Made by a program: the position numbers and the translations under genes. From Actinomycetota bacterium (GTDB lineage Bacteria; Actinomycetota; Actinomycetes; Streptosporangiales; Streptosporangiaceae), in contig PMST01000221.1 of the NCBI GenBank assembly GCA_003168295.1, forward strand, positions 29,123 through 39,099: a DNA stretch of 9,977 nt. The letters are read 5' to 3'. The notes under the pieces are model-generated. The model saw only the letters and a list, made by a program, of their open reading frames with translations, ran no database searches and had not been told where the DNA came from. Shown one piece after another: positions 1 to 6,551 of this stretch. Numbering within the stretch: position 1 is the first letter of the stretch; every line of letters starts with the position of its first letter.

Positions 1-337
1 CTTTCCCCGGGGGGACTACCCCCCCGGACCCCCCCGGCGCTTCCGCGCTGGCGGCGAACAGGACCTGCATTCCCACGCAGATTCCCAGCACCGGGCGGCC
101 GAGCTCGATCCGCCGGGTGATGAGCTTGTCGCCGCCGACGGCCCGCAGCCCGGACATGCAGGCCGCGAACGCACCGACGCCGGGAACGGCGAGCCCGTCG
201 CATTCCAGCACGGCGTCGGGGTCAGCGGTGACCTCGACGCTGGCGCCGACCCGCTCCAGCGCCCGCTGGGCCGAGCGCAGGTTCCCCGACCCGTAGTCGA
301 GCACGACCACCCGCGGGGTGTTTCCCGCTCGCCTCAT
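1..337 (-). CDS. hisH: Imidazole glycerol phosphate synthase glutaminase subunit HisH (partial, C-terminus outside window)
   Basis: HisH hydrolyses glutamine and passes ammonia to HisF, which closes the imidazole ring to give imidazole glycerol phosphate and AICAR; it acts in the cytoplasm. Only the first 112 codons are visible. The frame opens with ATG at 337 and reads [18 protein letters not shown] at residues 10-27, VPGVGAF at 51-57 and GICVGMQ at 85-91. This is the class I glutamine amidotransferase pattern, with the nucleophile at Cys87. The later His/Glu pair lies beyond the window. The gene starts 2 nt after the hisB stop (TAG-TA-ATG) and has only a weak AAAGG 12 nt upstream, so translation probably depends on coupling to hisB. 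After GMQVLF the protein runs into a Gly/Pro-rich stretch (about residues 98-112) encoded by runs of C and G. This does not resemble the usual GLG.IPG region and may be an insertion. Identity is very secure; integrity of the full gene cannot be judged here. Confidence 0.93.
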   Translation of the reverse strand, partial: MRRAGNTPRVVVLDYGSGNLRSAQRALERVGASVEVTADPDAVLECDGLAVPGVGAFAACMSGLRAVGGDKLITRRIELGRPVLGICVGMQVLFAASAEAPGGSGGVVPPGK

Positions 338-339
338 TA

Positions 340-930
340 CTAGAGCACGCCTTTCGTGCTCGGGATGCCGCCGGCCCGGGGGTCCGGGGCGGCCGCCGTG
401 CGCAGCGCCCGCGCGACCGCCTTGAACTGAGCCTCCACGATGTGGTGCGGGTTCCGGCCCTCGATCACCCGCACGTGCAGGCAGATCCCGGCGGAGAACG
501 CGAGCGACTCGAAGATGTGCCTGGTCAGCGTGGTGTCATAGCTGCCGATCAGGGGGGCCATGCCATCCGGCTCGTGATGCACGACGTAGGGCCGTCCGGA
601 CAGGTCCACCGCCGCCTGCACCAGCGTCTCGTCCAGCGGGATCAGGGCGTCACCGAACCGGGCGATGCCGCTCTTGTCGCCGAGGGCTTCCTTCAGCGCC
701 TGGCCGAGCGTGATGGCGGTGTCCTCCACGGTGTGATGCGAGTCGATCTCGGTGTCGCCCTTGGCCCGCACGGTCAGGTCGAGGCCGCCGTGCTTGCCCA
801 GCTGAGCGAGCATGTGGTCGAAGAACGGGACGCCGGTGCTGACCTCGACCACCCCGATGCCGTCCAGGTCGAGCTCCACCATGATCTGCGTCTCGTGGGT
901 GAGCCGCTCCACCCGTGCCACCCGGTTCAA
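340..930 (-). CDS. hisB: Imidazoleglycerol-phosphate dehydratase HisB
   Basis: HisB dehydrates imidazole glycerol phosphate to imidazole acetol phosphate, the substrate of HisC next door. The 196-residue protein is full length for the monofunctional actinobacterial type. It shows FFDHM (37-40 region), the metal-binding DSHHTVED (63-70), a second metal motif HHIVEAQFK (162-170) and the C-terminal STKG (191-194). No histidinol-phosphatase domain is fused. I chose the TTG at 930-928 as start because MNRVARVER matches the usual N-terminus of the family and GAGGTG lies 8 nt upstream; the next GTG is three codons in and badly spaced. The TTG overlaps the hisC stop by 4 nt (TTGA), so the two genes are translationally coupled. 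Confidence 0.97.
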   Translation of the reverse strand: MNRVARVERLTHETQIMVELDLDGIGVVEVSTGVPFFDHMLAQLGKHGGLDLTVRAKGDTEIDSHHTVEDTAITLGQALKEALGDKSGIARFGDALIPLDETLVQAAVDLSGRPYVVHHEPDGMAPLIGSYDTTLTRHIFESLAFSAGICLHVRVIEGRNPHHIVEAQFKAVARALRTAAAPDPRAGGIPSTKGVL

Positions 931-2003
931 GAGCTGAGCACCTCATCAAGCGCCGAACGGAACGCCGTCATTTCCTGCGACGTCCCTACCGTGACCCGCA
1001 GCCAGCGCGGCGGGCCGACCTCACGTACGAGCACACCGCGGTCGAGCAGGCCCTGCCAGACGTCCCGCCGCGACTCGAACTGGCCGAACAGCACGAAGTT
1101 CGCGTCGGAGTCGGCCACGTCGAGCCCTCGCTGCCTGAGCCAGCGCACGAGGTCGTCCCGTTCGGCCCGAAGATGTGTCACGGTGGCCAGCGGCTCGTCG
1201 GCTAGGGCGAGGGCGGCGCGGGCGACTGCCTGGGTGACGGCGGACAGGTGGTACGGCAGCCGCACGAGGAGCAGCTTTTCCACCAGCTCGGGCGCGGCCG
1301 CCAGGTACCCGATCCTGGCGCCGGCCATGGCGAACGCCTTAGACATCGTCCGGGTGACCACCAGCCCCGGGTAGCGCGGGAGCAGGCTGAGCGCACTGAG
1401 CGTGCCCTCGCGGGCGAACTCCGCGTACGCCTCGTCTACCACCACGATGCCGGGGGCGGCGTCACACACGGCCTCGATCACGTCCATCGGGGCAGCCGTA
1501 CCCGTCGGGTTGTTCGGCGAGGTCAGGAAGACCAGGCTCGGCTGCGCGCCGGCCACGGCGCGCGCGGCCCGGTCCGGGTCCAGGCCGAAGTCCTCGTCCC
1601 GGTCCGCGGCTACCCATCCGGTGCAGGTCACCCGGGCGATCAGGGAGTGCATGGAGTAGCCGGGGTCAAAGCCGAGCGCCAGCCGGCCCGGCCCCCCGAA
1701 GGCCTGCAGCAGCTGCTGGATGACCTCGTTCGACCCGTTGGCGGCCCACAGGTGGCGGCCGGTCAGGCCGTGCCCGAGGTAGTCAGCCAGATCCTTGCGC
1801 AGCTCGACCGCGTCCCGGTCGGGGTACCTGTTCAGGGTCGCGGCCGCCTGCGCCACCGCGTCTGCGATCGCCCGGACCATGCGCGGACTAGGCGGATAGG
1901 GATTCTCGTTGGTGTTCAGCCGCACCGGCACGTCGATCTGCGGCGCACCGTACGGATGCAGGTCTTTCAGATCATCCCGAACGGGCAGTGCTGCGGCGCC
2001 CAT
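927..2003 (-). CDS. hisC: Histidinol-phosphate aminotransferase HisC
   Basis: HisC is a PLP-dependent aminotransferase of fold type I that converts imidazole acetol phosphate plus glutamate to histidinol phosphate and 2-oxoglutarate. From ATG at 2003 the protein is 358 residues, normal for the family. Visible motifs are [12 protein letters not shown] (29-40), ANGSNE (88-93), SPNNPTG (162-168), [10 protein letters not shown] (187-196, with Asp190 and Tyr193 contacting PLP), [15 protein letters not shown] (219-233, with Lys222 as the Schiff-base lysine and Arg230) and the substrate-carboxylate Arg336 in WLRVTVGT. The frame is open 41 codons further upstream, but that extension is Arg-rich and lies entirely inside hisD. 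The ATG is preceded by GAGGAGG and shares its A with the hisD TGA stop, which fixes the start. Confidence 0.98.
   Translation of the reverse strand: MGAAALPVRDDLKDLHPYGAPQIDVPVRLNTNENPYPPSPRMVRAIADAVAQAAATLNRYPDRDAVELRKDLADYLGHGLTGRHLWAANGSNEVIQQLLQAFGGPGRLALGFDPGYSMHSLIARVTCTGWVAADRDEDFGLDPDRAARAVAGAQPSLVFLTSPNNPTGTAAPMDVIEAVCDAAPGIVVVDEAYAEFAREGTLSALSLLPRYPGLVVTRTMSKAFAMAGARIGYLAAAPELVEKLLLVRLPYHLSAVTQAVARAALALADEPLATVTHLRAERDDLVRWLRQRGLDVADSDANFVLFGQFESRRDVWQGLLDRGVLVREVGPPRWLRVTVGTSQEMTAFRSALDEVLSS
939..944 (-). promoter_or_regulatory. hisB ribosome binding site
   Basis: GAGGTG on the minus strand, 8 nt before the TTG at 930. It lies within the last codons of hisC and decides in favour of the rare TTG start, which overlaps the hisC stop codon. 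Confidence 0.7.
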
Positions 2004-3325
2004 CAAGCCTCCTCGCCGGCCCGTGGTACCCGGATGCGGACCGCCGCCACGTGCGCGGCCAGGTCTTCGGCGCCACCGAGCGCGTCGATCAGCGGCGCGG
2101 TAGCGGCGAGGGCCTCGCGATCGCACTCCACCACGTTCACCAGCCGCAGGAAGGGGAACACGGAAAGGCCGCTGGTGTGCCGGGCGGTCCCCCCGGTCGG
2201 CAGCACGTGGTTCGAGCCGGCTAGGTAGTCCCCGAGCGATACCGGGGAGTACGGGCCGGCGAAGACCGCGCCCGCGTTGGTGATCCGGGCCGCCAGCTTG
2301 CCCGCGTCACGCGCCTGGATCTCCAGGTGCTCGGGCGCCCACGCGTCGCTCACGGCGAGCGCGGCGTCCATGTCATCGACGATGACGCATGCGGACTGGC
2401 CCGCCAGGGCCTTTCCCACGCGTTCGGCATGCCGGGTGGCCGGCACCTGCCGGCCGAGCTCGGCGTCGACGCGTCCGGCCAGGTCAGCATCTGAGGTGAT
2501 GAGCAGGCAGGCCGCGAGCTCGTCATGCTCGGCCTGCGCGACCAGGTCCGCGGCGACGTGGGCCGGGTTCGCGGTGTCATCGGCGATGATCGCCACCTCG
2601 GTGGGGCCGGCTTCGCCGTCGGTGCCGACGACACCGCGCAGCACCCGCTTGGCGGCGGCCACGTAGACGTTGCCCGGCCCGGTGATGACGTCCACCGGCG
2701 GGCAGTCCGACGTGCCGTAAGCGAACATCGCCAGCGCCTGCGCGCCGCCCGCCGCGTGTACCTCGGTCACCCCGAGCAACGCGCAGGCGGCCAGCACCGA
2801 CGGGTGCGGCAGCCCGCCGTACCGGACCTGCGGCGGCGACGCCACGGCGATCGAGCCGACGCCCGCGACCTGCGCTGGGACGATGTTCATCACCACCGAG
2901 GACGGGTAAGCCACCAGCCCGCCCGGCACGTAGACCCCGGCTCGCCGGACCGGGACGAAGCGCCCGGTGACGGTAAGCCCGTCCGTGACCTGGGTAACGG
3001 TCTCGCCGGGAAGCTGCGCACCGTGTACTCGCCTGGTCCGCCTGACCGCTTCGGTCAGGGCGGCTCTTACCTGGGGGTCGAGCCCGGCGAGCGCGGCGTC
3101 CAGGGCGTCCCGGGGCACCGGGGTCGCGGCCAGGTCCACGCCGTCGAAACGGGCGGTGTATTCGCGGACGGCCGCGGCGCCGCGGCGCCTGACGTCCTCG
3201 CAGACGGGGCGAACCTGGTCCAGGGCGGCCTCGACGTCGGTCGCGGCGCGCGGCAGGACGCCGGCCAAGGCGGTACGGCTGAGGCTGCCCGGTCCGCGCC
3301 CGCGCAGGTCGATACGAGAAATCAC
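2003..3325 (-). CDS. hisD: Histidinol dehydrogenase HisD
   Basis: HisD is the zinc- and NAD-dependent enzyme that oxidises histidinol to histidine in two steps, ending the pathway. The 440-residue protein is full length. Motifs include [19 protein letters not shown] (133-151), [13 protein letters not shown] (193-205), [12 protein letters not shown] (217-228), [10 protein letters not shown] (240-249), QAEHDE (264-269, with zinc ligands Gln264 and His267), APEHLEI (330-336, with the catalytic Glu332/His333 pair), [15 protein letters not shown] (363-377, with zinc ligand Asp366) and a C-terminal His425. The start is GTG at 3325. It has no convincing Shine-Dalgarno and sits 9 nt after the stop of the upstream membrane protein gene, so it probably depends on coupling or a weak ribosome site. 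It overlaps hisC by one base. Confidence 0.98.
   Translation of the reverse strand: MISRIDLRGRGPGSLSRTALAGVLPRAATDVEAALDQVRPVCEDVRRRGAAAVREYTARFDGVDLAATPVPRDALDAALAGLDPQVRAALTEAVRRTRRVHGAQLPGETVTQVTDGLTVTGRFVPVRRAGVYVPGGLVAYPSSVVMNIVPAQVAGVGSIAVASPPQVRYGGLPHPSVLAACALLGVTEVHAAGGAQALAMFAYGTSDCPPVDVITGPGNVYVAAAKRVLRGVVGTDGEAGPTEVAIIADDTANPAHVAADLVAQAEHDELAACLLITSDADLAGRVDAELGRQVPATRHAERVGKALAGQSACVIVDDMDAALAVSDAWAPEHLEIQARDAGKLAARITNAGAVFAGPYSPVSLGDYLAGSNHVLPTGGTARHTSGLSVFPFLRLVNVVECDREALAATAPLIDALGGAEDLAAHVAAVRIRVPRAGEEA
2008..2014 (-). promoter_or_regulatory. hisC ribosome binding site inside hisD 3' end
   Basis: GAGGAGG on the minus strand, 4 nt before the hisC ATG. It is formed by the Glu-Glu codons near the C-terminus of HisD. 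It supports the ATG at 2003 over the longer open frame and implies coupled translation through the TGATG overlap. Confidence 0.8.
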
Positions 3326-3334
3326 TGGCCCAGT

Positions 3335-3925
3335 CTACGGAGAGTGCTCTCCCGCCGGACCGCTTGTCCACATGCCGGACGCATCGGCGTTGGCGGGTCC
3401 CGCGGCCGCGGCGGACCGGCGGGCGCCGCTTTCGGCCAGCATGATCACGGCCGAGGTGAGCAGCGGCCAGAACGCGAGCGCGCTTTTGGCTCCGAGGGCC
3501 AGCGACTCGTGGAACAAGGCGCCGTTCTTGCTCGTCGCGAGCAGGTGGTTGTAGGTCCCCAGCCCGATATTCTCACCGATCCACAGCGCGAGCAGAGCGG
3601 CCGCGACCGCGCCGAGTACAAGTCCGGCCGCCGCGGTCCAGCCTGTCCGGCGCACCAGGAAGCGGTAGCCGAGGATGCCGGTGATAAGTCCCCCGATGAC
3701 GGCGATCAGGCAGAACCAGGCGTCGGCGACGATATACGCACTGCTCTCGGCGTTCACGACCCCAGCTTCGCCGCGCGCGACCTCCTGCAAAACCGCCCGC
3801 GGCGCCACCGCCGCCCAGATGAGGCCGGCCACGATGCCGAGCAGCGCACTGCCCGCGAGCGCCGCCACGAAGGCGACAAGTCGCTCCTTCGTCAGTCCTC
3901 CCTCGTCGCCGGATCGCTTCCGCAC
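3335..3925 (-). CDS. Multi-pass membrane protein, DUF2567-like
   Basis: This is a small integral membrane protein with four likely membrane helices, at about residues 15-39, 69-91, 96-117 and 142-165 counted from the GTG at 3925 (196 residues). A charged loop follows helix 1, and the C-terminal tail is rich in Ala, Gly and Ser. The AYIVADAWFCLIAVIGG stretch followed by a second Gly/Ala-rich helix pair resembles the actinobacterial DUF2567 family, from memory only; its function is unknown. It ends 9 nt before hisD and so heads the his operon, but nothing in it suggests a role in histidine synthesis. The start is uncertain. GTG at 3925 has AGGT 7-8 nt upstream. A GTG at 3964 is in frame, but the 13 extra codons are rich in A/T-ending triplets unlike the rest of the gene. 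Confidence 0.8.
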   Translation of the reverse strand: MRKRSGDEGGLTKERLVAFVAALAGSALLGIVAGLIWAAVAPRAVLQEVARGEAGVVNAESSAYIVADAWFCLIAVIGGLITGILGYRFLVRRTGWTAAAGLVLGAVAAALLALWIGENIGLGTYNHLLATSKNGALFHESLALGAKSALAFWPLLTSAVIMLAESGARRSAAAAGPANADASGMWTSGPAGEHSP

Positions 3926-3990
3926 GATCGTACCTGGCGGACCTCCGGGTGAACCGATGACCACGACCCTTGGACCGCTGTTGACTCTGG

Positions 3991-4018
3991 ATCAGCCGAC
4001 CCCGCATCAGCCGACCCC
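3991..4018. repeat. Short tandem repeat, 15-bp period
   Basis: ATCAGCCGACCCC occurs at 3991-4003 and again exactly at 4006-4018, so the period is 15 bp. It sits 66-93 bp upstream of the preferred start of the first gene of the his operon, where a promoter or operator would be expected. Whether it is regulatory is inference. Confidence 0.6.
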
Positions 4019-4080
4019 ACGATCGGCGGATGCGGTCGCGCGAGTGACCCCAGGTACGTTCTCCCCCTCAAGATGGCGAT

Positions 4081-4185
4081 GGATCCGGGTTCCGCGGTCG
4101 ATCGGAGGTACTCCCGCGCACTTGGGCTCAAGTCCGAAGGTATCCGCCTCGACCGTCGGCTGGCCATTGAGGCCACGATGCCGCT
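4081..4185 (+). repeat. Degenerate repeat segment A
   Basis: Segment A shares with segment B an exact TCCGCGGTCGATCGG followed by GGTACTCC (with one extra base in A), and near its end a stretch that reads RRLAIEATMPL on the plus strand. B and C have RRLRIEATIQL and RRLTIEATLQL at the matching place. It is the most diverged copy and lacks the stop codon that ends B and C. Its distance to B is 303 bp, measured from the RRL codons. Confidence 0.6.
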
Positions 4186-4220
4186 GGCAGCGGTCGCTCC
4201 GTCCACCCGGCGTCAAGATC

Positions 4221-4301
4221 GGGGAGTATTCGGGCTTGCGGGAGGAGTGGGGCACTATAACCCTGCGCCCACCAAAACCTCCCATGGGCCCCAATCCTCC
4301 C
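4221..4301. repeat. Imperfect palindrome X1 (81 bp)
   Basis: The left end GGGAGTATTCGGGCT pairs imperfectly with the right end GGCCCCAATCCTCCC. Inside, GGGAGGAGTGGG pairs with CCCAC...CCTCCC. The same outer sequence recurs in X2 (4643-4717), and both copies are followed by [AG]GGTAAA. Two copies with the same ends and a folded structure suggest a repeated palindromic element rather than a chance hairpin. Confidence 0.6.
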
Positions 4302-4387
4302 GGGTAAACGGTCCCGGGGCGAGGCGGCTGAGCCAGGAGGGGTTACCGGTGCCACGGTGGTCGTTTGGAGGCTCGCCTGGTGTGGTG

Positions 4388-4492
4388 GATGCGGGCTCCG
4401 CGGTCGATCGGGGTACTCCAGTGCCGCATGCCAAGTGTGACCACATCTCCTCCGGCCGACGGCTCAGGATCGAAGCGACGATCCAGCTCTGA
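4388..4492 (+). repeat. Degenerate repeat segment B
   Basis: This is the second copy of the segment family. It shares the CCGCGGTCGATCGG block with A, and GCATGCCAAGT (C has ACATGCCAAGT) plus the terminal RRL.IEAT.QL-stop reading with C. It begins 87 bp after X1 ends; the RRL codons lie about 155 bp from the X1 end, nearly the same as the X2-to-C distance. Confidence 0.6.
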
Positions 4493-4642
4493 TCAACGTT
4501 GCTGGCGGCAAGCAGCTCTTGGCGCCTGGCGCCGTCAGGCAAGCACGTGCCGGGTACTGGTCATGATGGTCCTGAGAGGTCATTCTCGGGCGGGTAGGTC
4601 GCTGTGTGCCGTGGGGCACGAGCGCTCTGCGGTGCGCGATGT

Positions 4643-4717
4643 CGGGAGTATTTGGGCTCCGGGGCGTTTTTTGTGCATCCCCGTACCAAAAATCCACCCG
4701 AAAGCCAAAATGCTCCC
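4643..4717. repeat. Imperfect palindrome X2 (75 bp)
   Basis: The outer arms GGGAGTATTTGGGC and GCCAAAATGCTCCC pair with few mismatches. Inner arms CGGGG/CCCCG or TTTTTTGTGC/GTACCAAAAA can also pair. The outer arm matches X1 nearly exactly at GGGAGTATT.GGGCT, and the right flank AGGTAAA matches GGGTAAA after X1. X2 is clearly richer in A/T than its surroundings. Confidence 0.65.
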
Positions 4718-4792
4718 AGGTAAATCAAGTCATTTGGAATACATGAGCTAGCAGGTGAGGATGAGGTTGACGGGTCCCGCCAGTCTGCACGG

Positions 4793-4814
4793 AGCGCCCG
4801 CCCGTGCGGGCGCT
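4793..4814. repeat. Perfect 9-bp hairpin
   Basis: AGCGCCCGC, a 4-base loop CCGT, then GCGGGCGCT. The stem is perfect and very GC-rich, lying just before segment C. There is no T-run on either side, so I do not call it a terminator. It may be part of the repeat unit or a transcript-processing structure. Confidence 0.5.
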
Positions 4815-4905
4815 GTGCGGATCCGGTTTGCCCCTGCCACATGCCAAGTATGAAGATGTCCGGCCCGCGCGTCGGCTGACCATCGAAGCCACGCTCCAGC
4901 TGTGA
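4815..4905 (+). repeat. Degenerate repeat segment C
   Basis: This is the third copy, shorter than B because the CGGTCGATCGG block is missing. It keeps CACATGCCAAGT and ends in codons for RRLTIEATLQL followed by TGA, matching B with several synonymous changes. The RRL codons lie about 153 bp after X2, close to the 156 bp between X1 and B, so X plus segment looks like one composite repeated unit. Confidence 0.6.
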
Positions 4906-4921
4906 TGCGTGTGTTATCGCC

Positions 4922-4942
4922 CCGGCGCACTGCGTGCGCCGG
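4922..4942 (-). terminator. Probable terminator hairpin of the DUF3089 lipoprotein gene
   Basis: CCGGCGCAC, loop TGC, GTGCGCCGG: a perfect 9-bp stem with a 3-base loop, 20 nt past the stop codon at 4963. There is no U-tract after it on the minus strand, which is common for actinobacterial terminators of this shape. The position and perfect stem support the call; function is inferred. Confidence 0.55.
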
Positions 4943-4962
4943 TCACTTCGTCGGGCCCGGGT

Positions 4963-6114
4963 TCACGCGGGAGGCCGGTGCGCGCTGATGTAGGCGGCCG
5001 TCTCAGATTGCACAAGGTCAACGAGGTTGCCGAGCGCGAGATTCGGATCGTCGACGTGCAGTCCCCAGGCTGGGTTAGGAGCCGCGGTGAGAAGGGAGCC
5101 GTCGTGGATCTGCGTCACCATGAGCACGTTGGCTCCGTCGCTTTTGACGCAGCTGGCGCTGTACTGATCGTCGAACTGGATCCAGGGCGTCGATACGGCG
5201 GGATAGTACTCGAGGATTCCGTCCGTCGCGCTGCCGGCCACCTCCTGGGTGGGAAGCTGGACCCGGTACGCAGACACGAGCGTTCCCGTTCCTCCCGCGA
5301 GCGCAGCCGGGTTCGTGCAAACCTCCTGTTGCGCGATGCCGTTCAGGACCGTGGGATCAGGCCGGCCGAACAGCGCATCGGATGGCGGCGGCTGGAAGAA
5401 GGCGTTGTAGGCCGCCACGCACCCCGTCTGGGAAGCGGAACGGCACACGCCGATCTCGCTGAACGGCCCGGTACCGTCCGCGCCGACCGTAAGGTTTGCG
5501 CCGGTCAGAATGGCCGAGACGAGGAGCCGCCGGACGCTGGCATCATTGTCGATCTGCCCGGAGATGAGCTGGTCGAGTTCGTCGGCGCCCTCGGAATGCC
5601 CGATAAGGACAACTCCGCGGCCGTCGTTGTAGTGCGCCAGATAATCGCGCCATGCGGCCAGCACGCTGGCATAGGCGACCTGCTGAGCCTGCTGAGCCTG
5701 CTGGCTGCTGACGGAACTGAACGTGACCTGCTGGTACATCGGGGCGAAGACACGGCAGACGCGGGAGAAAGGCGACGCCTCAAGCTCCGCGATCGCGGTC
5801 TCCTGGGGATCGATGCGGAGCGTGGTATTCGGGGTCGTCTGGAGACTGACAAGGGGATACACGTAAAAGCAGTCGATGGCAGGATGGCTCGCCGGTTCGT
5901 AGTCGACAACCCGCTTGCTCCCAGTGCCGTTAACCACCGTCGTTTCGAGAGATGCCGTGCACGGATCATGCGCGAGCCCGGGACGGCAGAGCCAGACGGT
6001 CGCGGCAGCGGCCGGAGAGTTCGAGCACGACGTCAGGCCCGTGACGCAGAAGATGCTGACAAGCAGGAAGGTGACCGGCAAAGAGCGCCGCCTCGCCACC
6101 CGTGATGTAGCCAT
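4963..6114 (-). CDS. DUF3089-type alpha/beta-hydrolase lipoprotein
   Basis: This 383-residue protein begins with a basic stretch (MATSRVARRR), a hydrophobic core and the lipobox L-T-S-C ending at Cys30. It should therefore be exported and lipid-anchored on the outer face of the membrane. The mature part starts VWLCRPGLAHDPC (40-52), a pattern I associate with DUF3089, and carries the nucleophile elbow GHSEGA (172-177) with Ser174. A likely catalytic His is His353 in WGLHVDD. Eight or more cysteines in the mature part suggest disulphides. Substrate is unknown: an esterase or lipase-like activity is the reasonable guess from the fold. QQAQQAQQ at 138-145 is encoded by a 9-bp tandem repeat. The gene stands alone, divergent from the next gene. 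The ATG at 6114 has no spaced Shine-Dalgarno and may be leaderless. Confidence 0.87.
   Translation of the reverse strand: MATSRVARRRSLPVTFLLVSIFCVTGLTSCSNSPAAAATVWLCRPGLAHDPCTASLETTVVNGTGSKRVVDYEPASHPAIDCFYVYPLVSLQTTPNTTLRIDPQETAIAELEASPFSRVCRVFAPMYQQVTFSSVSSQQAQQAQQVAYASVLAAWRDYLAHYNDGRGVVLIGHSEGADELDQLISGQIDNDASVRRLLVSAILTGANLTVGADGTGPFSEIGVCRSASQTGCVAAYNAFFQPPPSDALFGRPDPTVLNGIAQQEVCTNPAALAGGTGTLVSAYRVQLPTQEVAGSATDGILEYYPAVSTPWIQFDDQYSASCVKSDGANVLMVTQIHDGSLLTAAPNPAWGLHVDDPNLALGNLVDLVQSETAAYISAHRPPA
5680..5706. repeat. 9-bp tandem repeat inside the DUF3089 gene
   Basis: Two exact copies of CTGCTGAGC (5680-5688, 5689-5697) are followed by a partial third CTGCTGGCT. On the coding strand this gives the QQA-QQA-QQ tract. 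It is in frame, so copy-number change would lengthen or shorten the protein without disrupting it. Confidence 0.8.
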
Positions 6115-6120
6115 CCGCCC

Positions 6121-6126
6121 ATAGTG
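6121..6126 (-). promoter_or_regulatory. Possible -10 element of the DUF3089 gene (leaderless)
   Basis: CACTAT on the minus strand ends 6 nt before the ATG, which would place the transcription start on the A of the start codon. A weak TTTAGG lies about 17 nt further upstream. The absence of a spaced Shine-Dalgarno supports a leaderless transcript, but the -35 match is poor. Confidence 0.3.
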
Positions 6127-6456
6127 GCACCGGTAGCACCGGACCTAAAGAACCCGGACGGCAATGACCCGAAGAGGCAGGGCATCGATCAGCGAGCCGC
6201 CCTCTGCCGCCCGTCAGTCCGGCGCGTCAGAACCCCGCCGCGCTGCGTGCGCCGCCCCTCCCTCGGACCCGGCCGGAGGAGGACACCCTGGCCCCCCGGG
6301 CACCAGATCCACCGCCAAGCGCGGATCCACCACGAACTTTCCTAACGGATGTGAATGAGGATTGGGATGGGATTAACGAGCCCCGTGAGATGGCTGAGGT
6401 CGGAGTCGAGGGGCGGATGGCTGCGGAAGGCTGCGGTACAGAGCATGTGACGGCGC

Positions 6457-6492
6457 GGGGGGTGGGCATGCCGGGGGTGCGGGGGGTGGGGG
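6457..6492 (+). other. G-quadruplex motif upstream of the gene pair
   Basis: Five G-runs of 3-6 bases are separated by loops of 1, 6, 3 and 1 bases on the plus strand. GCGGGGGGTGGG is repeated exactly at 6455-6466 and 6479-6490. It lies about 125-160 bp before the ATG at 6617 on the non-template strand, so it would also be present in the RNA if transcription starts upstream of it. Confidence 0.65.
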
Positions 6493-6551
6493 TCCGGCAG
6501 GGCGAGATTTCTCGGCGGCGGAGCCACATCGCCGGCGGTATGGGAGTTATG

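Larger units (their letters stand above)
3926..4962. other. Gene-poor repeat-rich intergenic region (about 1 kb)
   Basis: No frame on either strand here shows convincing codon bias, a good ribosome site or a recognisable product. Both flanking genes are on the minus strand, so this region should hold the promoter of the his operon (near 3930-4030) and the transcript end of the hydrolase gene (near 4922-4942). The middle is a degenerate array: segment A (4081-4185), palindrome X1 (4221-4301), segment B (4388-4492), palindrome X2 (4643-4717), a strong hairpin (4793-4814) and segment C (4815-4905). Base composition is less GC-rich than the flanking genes, especially around 4660-4740. I could not find a tRNA, a CRISPR array or transposase remains. 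Confidence 0.75.

Noticed and set aside
442..1374. Long plus-strand open frame of 310 codons across hisB and hisC
   Set aside because: It lies antisense to two clear histidine genes and has the Arg/His/Gly-rich composition typical of mirror frames in high-GC DNA.
3927..3932. TACGAT on the minus strand as a -10 element for the his operon
   Set aside because: It would place the transcription start inside the membrane protein gene, after its plausible start codons, and there is no good -35.
2525..3952. Plus-strand open frame of 475 codons across hisD and the membrane protein
   Set aside because: Antisense to hisD, whose motifs are unmistakable; the translation is low-complexity and has no recognisable domain.
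4495..4642. Possible tRNA or small RNA between segment B and X2, because of several short hairpins
   Set aside because: No T-loop GTTCGA-type motif, no acceptor-stem pairing and no 3' CCA were found; the hairpins such as GTGCC/GGCAC are short.
4081..4905. CRISPR-like array
   Set aside because: The repeats are long, degenerate and unequally spaced, with only two or three copies and no cas genes in view.
4909..6105. Plus-strand open frame of 398 codons opposite the DUF3089 gene
   Set aside because: The minus-strand reading has a signal peptide, a lipobox and GHSEGA; the plus-strand reading is Arg-rich without any domain.
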